From NCBI GenBank assembly GCA_002898995.1, contig BEIM01000107.1, forward strand, positions 1 to 9,375: a stretch of 9,375 nucleotides of DNA, read 5' to 3'. Every line of letters begins with the position of its first letter. Position 1 is the first letter of the stretch. The position numbers and the translations under genes are program-made. The DNA is from a bacterium HR36. Its GTDB lineage: Bacteria > Planctomycetota > Planctomycetia > Gemmatales > HRBIN36. Below the pieces are notes generated by a model. That model had not been told where the DNA came from, did no database searches, and saw only the letters and a program-made list of their open reading frames with translations. Shown one piece after another: positions 7,901 to 9,375 of the stretch.

Positions 7901-9375
7901 CAGGAAGGCCGTCAGTGTTATCAAGCCCTGGCTGTCTCCGTCTGTAACGGTTGCCTGAGTTCCGTCCACGATCAAGACGCTGCCCGGGCCAGGCGTGGGG
8001 AATAAAGCGCTATAACCGGTGCCACTGCTCGGCCCGTTCAAGTCCAGTTGTGGCGCCAATGCCGGGCCAGGGATTTGCACCGTTACGGTCGCCGTTGGAC
8101 TGCTCGTATATCCGTCGTTGACCACCACCTGGATGGTGCGGGGCGAGGCGTTGGGCACTACCGCTTTGTTGCGATACTGCAGCGTTTGCAACACGGTTTG
8201 AAATTCGCTAACGGTACCAGGACCGGAAATCTGCAAAATGCCCGTGCTCGGTGTATACACCGCCGTCAAACCCGTGCCGGACGTGTTGACGATAAGCTCC
8301 TCGTTGGCATCTCCGTCCAGCCGGTTTGGTAGCACCACCTGGGCGAAACTCAATATTGGACTGTCGGGATCGGTTACGGTCAGGTTGGCACTCCCGATAT
8401 TCACGACCGTGCCCGTTGGAGTTAGCCGGGGCGTGGGTAACGTTACGGTCAAGTCAATTCCCGGCAAAGAACCGTTTAAATCTACGCTGGGTGCCTGGCC
8501 TCCAGCTATATTGATGAAGACATGGGCGAGGTTACTGTCGGCTCCCGCGCTATCGGTAACCTTCACGGTCACGTCACGCTGCGTCAGGTTCGGGAACGTT
8601 TGTGTGTTCCGGAATCGCAGGGTTTGCAGCACTGCCTGATACGCGCTGAGGCTTGCTGTCCCGGTTAGCGTTATTGTCGTTCCAGTGGTGGATTTGCTGA
8701 TACCACTCACAGAGCCGCCTGCAGTTTCGTCAATCAGCAACTCGTCGCCAGTAAACGGATTGGTCAAGGTGATGACAGCGCCAGTCAGTTGGGTCGAATC
8801 GGGATCGGACAAGGTGGCCGAGGGGGCCAGGGAAATGATGTTGCTGGCGTCGCCTGGTGCTGGATACAAAACTGTATTGTCAGTGCCAGGATTGCCGCCG
8901 TTGAGGTCCACTGTCGGTGGATCATTCACGGGCGTTATCGTGATGTTGAAGGTATGCGTGCCCCCGTTGCCGCCGTCGCTGTCCGTGAGAGTAAAGGTGA
9001 ACGAATCGGAGTTCGTCTCCGAACCGTTATGAACGTAGGTAATCAGGTTGGCATTGATGTCGGCTTGGGTAAACGTGCCGTTGGCACTCAGGGGCACGCC
9101 GTTCTTCAAGAGCTGACCGTTCACTGGTAGGCCAGTGACGGTAAAGATGATCTGATTGTCAGGGTTGTCCACATCGCTAGCGGCGAGTTTGCTATTGTCA
9201 ATGACGCCACTGCCACCTTCCGGTACCGTCAGACCATTATTGGTGTTCAGCACCGGGGCGTCGTTGACCGGGGTAATCGTTACCGGGATGGTAATTGTCA
9301 GCGTCTTCGGATCGGGGCTACCATTGGTTGTGCCGTTGTCGGTGATGGTAATCGTCAGGGTTGCCGTACCGAACT
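4805..9375 (-). CDS. Giant cadherin-like/RTX repeat surface protein (gene A), N-terminus outside window
   Basis: This is the C-terminal 1522 residues of a very large, probably exported protein. The frame is open to the right edge: the codons before the GTG at 9251-9253 encode TLTITIPVTITPVNDAP, so that GTG is internal and the true start lies beyond 9375. Counting that GTG as residue 1, the order is: cadherin-like domain (about 1-110), eight tandem beta-sandwich repeats (113-1257), a linker with two half RTX motifs (NGND at 1275 and 1317), five RTX nonapeptides (1336-1380), and a C-terminal region ending in TAG. I see no cysteine. Each repeat carries a D-x-D-S motif and most carry DGY, consistent with calcium-stabilised Ig/cadherin-like folds. 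Such arrays are known in large bacterial adhesins and matrix proteins, so an adhesive or structural role outside the cell is inferred. No catalytic motif is visible. The gene lies 124 bases upstream of gene B on the same strand. Confidence is high for the gene and moderate for the role. Confidence 0.95.
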   Translation of the reverse strand, partial: FGTATLTITITDNGTTNGSPDPKTLTITIPVTITPVNDAPVLNTNNGLTVPEGGSGVIDNSKLAASDVDNPDNQIIFTVTGLPVNGQLLKNGVPLSANGTFTQADINANLITYVHNGSETNSDSFTFTLTDSDGGNGGTHTFNITITPVNDPPTVDLNGGNPGTDNTVLYPAPGDASNIISLAPSATLSDPDSTQLTGAVITLTNPFTGDELLIDETAGGSVSGISKSTTGTTITLTGTASLSAYQAVLQTLRFRNTQTFPNLTQRDVTVKVTDSAGADSNLAHVFINIAGGQAPSVDLNGSLPGIDLTVTLPTPRLTPTGTVVNIGSANLTVTDPDSPILSFAQVVLPNRLDGDANEELIVNTSGTGLTAVYTPSTGILQISGPGTVSEFQTVLQTLQYRNKAVVPNASPRTIQVVVNDGYTSSPTATVTVQIPGPALAPQLDLNGPSSGTGYSALFPTPGPGSVLIVDGTQATVTDGDSQGLITLTAFLVSAPDGANEFLSANTTGTGLTATYNSSTRVLTIQGPGTLSEFEQVLRTLRYHNNATFPNLAQRTIQVTASDGYNASNVATAIVNFAGGLPPVVDLNGGASGVNYSVNAQTPGPFNGANALTIVDSSNATVSDPDSTVLVWLRAVLTNRPDGDANERLIVNTTGTGLTATYTPATGELFITAGIPQPVTQFQQVLRTLQYENDTTFPNAAARTIQVTAFDGYSVSATATATVNFLGPAAPSVDLNGISDPGTGFTTTLAAGNTQVNIVDSDLVVLDSDSTHLAFATAQLLSAPDGNNESLDVTANLTGTGITKSYNSFTRTLTLTGVAPKSVYESVLRTLVYRNMQTFPNPATRQIEVRVNDGYSTSVAALATVNIGGTTPPIVDLNGPATGTSFVVPAIQTPGPVTVYIVDTATAFVSDADSPNLNYMDVVLVNRPDGLDEEVTLDANGTSGTSLSVTPTTNGIRIQGVGPQPVNDFVTVLRRLQYTNNRTWPATAPRTIQVTVNDGYSSVSAQATVSFLGALTPSVDLNGADESGSDFAATFDPVTGMVAIVDTSSGSNGLLVNDPDSTHLAQAVVQLINRPDGTSERVDVTIDLTGTGIVKSYDPNTGTLTLLGVAPRSVYQNVLRSLVYQNSQALPTPVTRQITVRVHDGYNFSSAATAQVFIPGPAFPPAVDLNNSSPGINNVASFPATGNSVLIAPTAIVSDSDSVLLRRLEVRITNLLDGNNEFLTADVTGTTISAVFVNGRLVLTGPDTPANFQSVLRTVRYVNTATLPNPDPRTITVFANDGYNNSATATVTVNFPPTRSQDLPGGGKVLYVVGTNGNDVIQIKPGASSTQFRVSVNGVNVGTFNSTLFRWVFAFGLNGNDRIEVDRTLGIKTLLSGGAGNDILQGGKGSDILLGGPGNDQLIGRDGRDLLIGGTGVDSLYGHEVLTQARVGSDEDILIGDSTVYDSDLMALTRILDRWAGSGTYSQRISALLNGVGVPQLNVSKVVFDNAVDQLFGGWDNDWFFRLNNRDSLRDRVGTERIN
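5114..5248 (-). repeat. Five RTX calcium-binding nonapeptides in gene A
   Basis: Residues 1336-1380 of gene A are five back-to-back nonapeptides: GGAGNDILQ, GGKGSDILL, GGPGNDQLI, GRDGRDLLI and GGTGVDSLY. They match the GGxGxDxLx consensus of the RTX family, whose units bind calcium in a parallel beta-roll. The fourth unit has Arg-Asp in place of the second Gly and third residue and is slightly degenerate. Weaker fragments flank the block: TNGNDVIQI and LNGNDRIEV before it, and EDILIGD after it. RTX blocks near a C-terminus are often linked to type I secretion, but no transporter genes are in this window, so the export route is open. Confidence 0.93.
5483..8917 (-). repeat. Eight tandem VDLNG-type beta-sandwich repeats in gene A
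   Basis: Eight consecutive units of 134-148 residues: R1 8492-8917, R2 8054-8491, R3 7631-8053, R4 7187-7630, R5 6761-7186, R6 6329-6760, R7 5885-6328, R8 5483-5884. Each opens with P-x-V/L-DLN and has a D-x-D-S motif about 35-45 residues in (DPDS, DGDS, DSDS or DADS). Each continues with a segment like TGTGLTATY, then VLRTLRYxN, a Pro-containing turn and RTIQVxVxDGY, and ends with an ATATVxF-type strand. R1 has TDSAGADS where the others have DGY, and R8 is the shortest. This is the pattern of repeats in very large bacterial adhesins. Calcium binding by the Asp motifs is inferred. The outer repeats R1 and R8 are the most divergent, and R4-R7 show an alternating resemblance described in the findings. 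Confidence 0.93.
8924..9375 (-). other. Cadherin-like domain and preceding linker in gene A
   Basis: The segment from the window edge to about residue 110 of gene A (numbered from the GTG at 9253) contains the end of one domain (TLTITITDNGTTNG...TITPVNDAPVL) and then one complete domain of about 110 residues. The complete domain has VPEGGSGVID near its start, ADINANLITYVHNGSE in the middle and SFTFTLTDSDGG...FNITITPVNDPP at the end. The 'L.YVH.GSE..SDSFTFT.TD' pattern is characteristic of the CSPG4/cadherin-like repeats of bacterial surface proteins. The earlier TPVNDAP linker implies at least one more such domain upstream of the window. Confidence 0.85.
9249..9276 (-). repeat. Linker copy 1 (gene A), encodes ITPVNDAPVL
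   Basis: This 28-base segment matches 311-338 in gene B at 26 of 28 positions on the same strand. It encodes the inter-domain linker ITPVNDAPVL between cadherin-like domains. Confidence 0.8.

Noticed and set aside
5049..9130. Plus-strand reading frames up to 226 residues opposite gene A
   Set aside because: They recur at the same place in successive repeats because the coding strand is repetitive, and none has a recognisable domain.
9251..9253. GTG as the start codon of gene A
   Set aside because: The frame stays open upstream to the window edge and encodes the end of a cadherin-like domain (ITPVNDAP), so the GTG is an internal Val codon.

Overview
The window reads as two very large secreted or cell-surface protein genes, both on the minus strand and both running off an edge. 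Several features point to a planctomycete: an arginine-rich N-terminus ending in MEALEDRSLPS (the LEPR-XLL / 'LExLEDRxLxS' type start of exported planctomycete proteins), a BNR propeller of the kind common in that phylum, cadherin-like linkers ending in VNDAPVL, and an RTX C-terminus closing with a D-x-DWFF motif. Base composition is moderately GC-rich by eye. No genus can be assigned from this sequence.

Layout in transcription order, right to left. Gene A (9375 to 4805) enters from the right edge without its N-terminus. It holds one cadherin-like domain, eight tandem beta-sandwich repeats of about 140 residues that each open with a VDLNG-like motif, five RTX nonapeptides and a short C-terminal motif, and it ends in TAG at 4805-4807. 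A 124-base spacer follows, with no clear terminator or promoter. Gene B (4680 to 1) starts at an ATG with a good Shine-Dalgarno. It has a basic N-terminus, the first blades of a BNR/VPS10-type propeller, nine ELWxxDGT repeats, the remainder of the propeller, a cadherin-like domain and the start of another adhesin-type module. It is open to the left edge, with 1560 sense codons and no stop.

Essentially the whole window is coding on the minus strand, and the plus-strand reading frames are antisense shadows. Both proteins are almost free of cysteine and rich in Asp, Asn, Gly, Thr and Ser, and they share a linker module that is nearly identical at DNA level. They look like neighbouring, partly related, calcium-dependent surface or matrix proteins, probably co-transcribed. 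No enzyme activity can be supported for either. The most notable features are the ELWxxDGT array nested inside a BNR propeller in gene B, and evidence in gene A that the repeat array grew by copying a two-domain unit. I see no RNA gene, mobile element, CRISPR array or defence-type system here.
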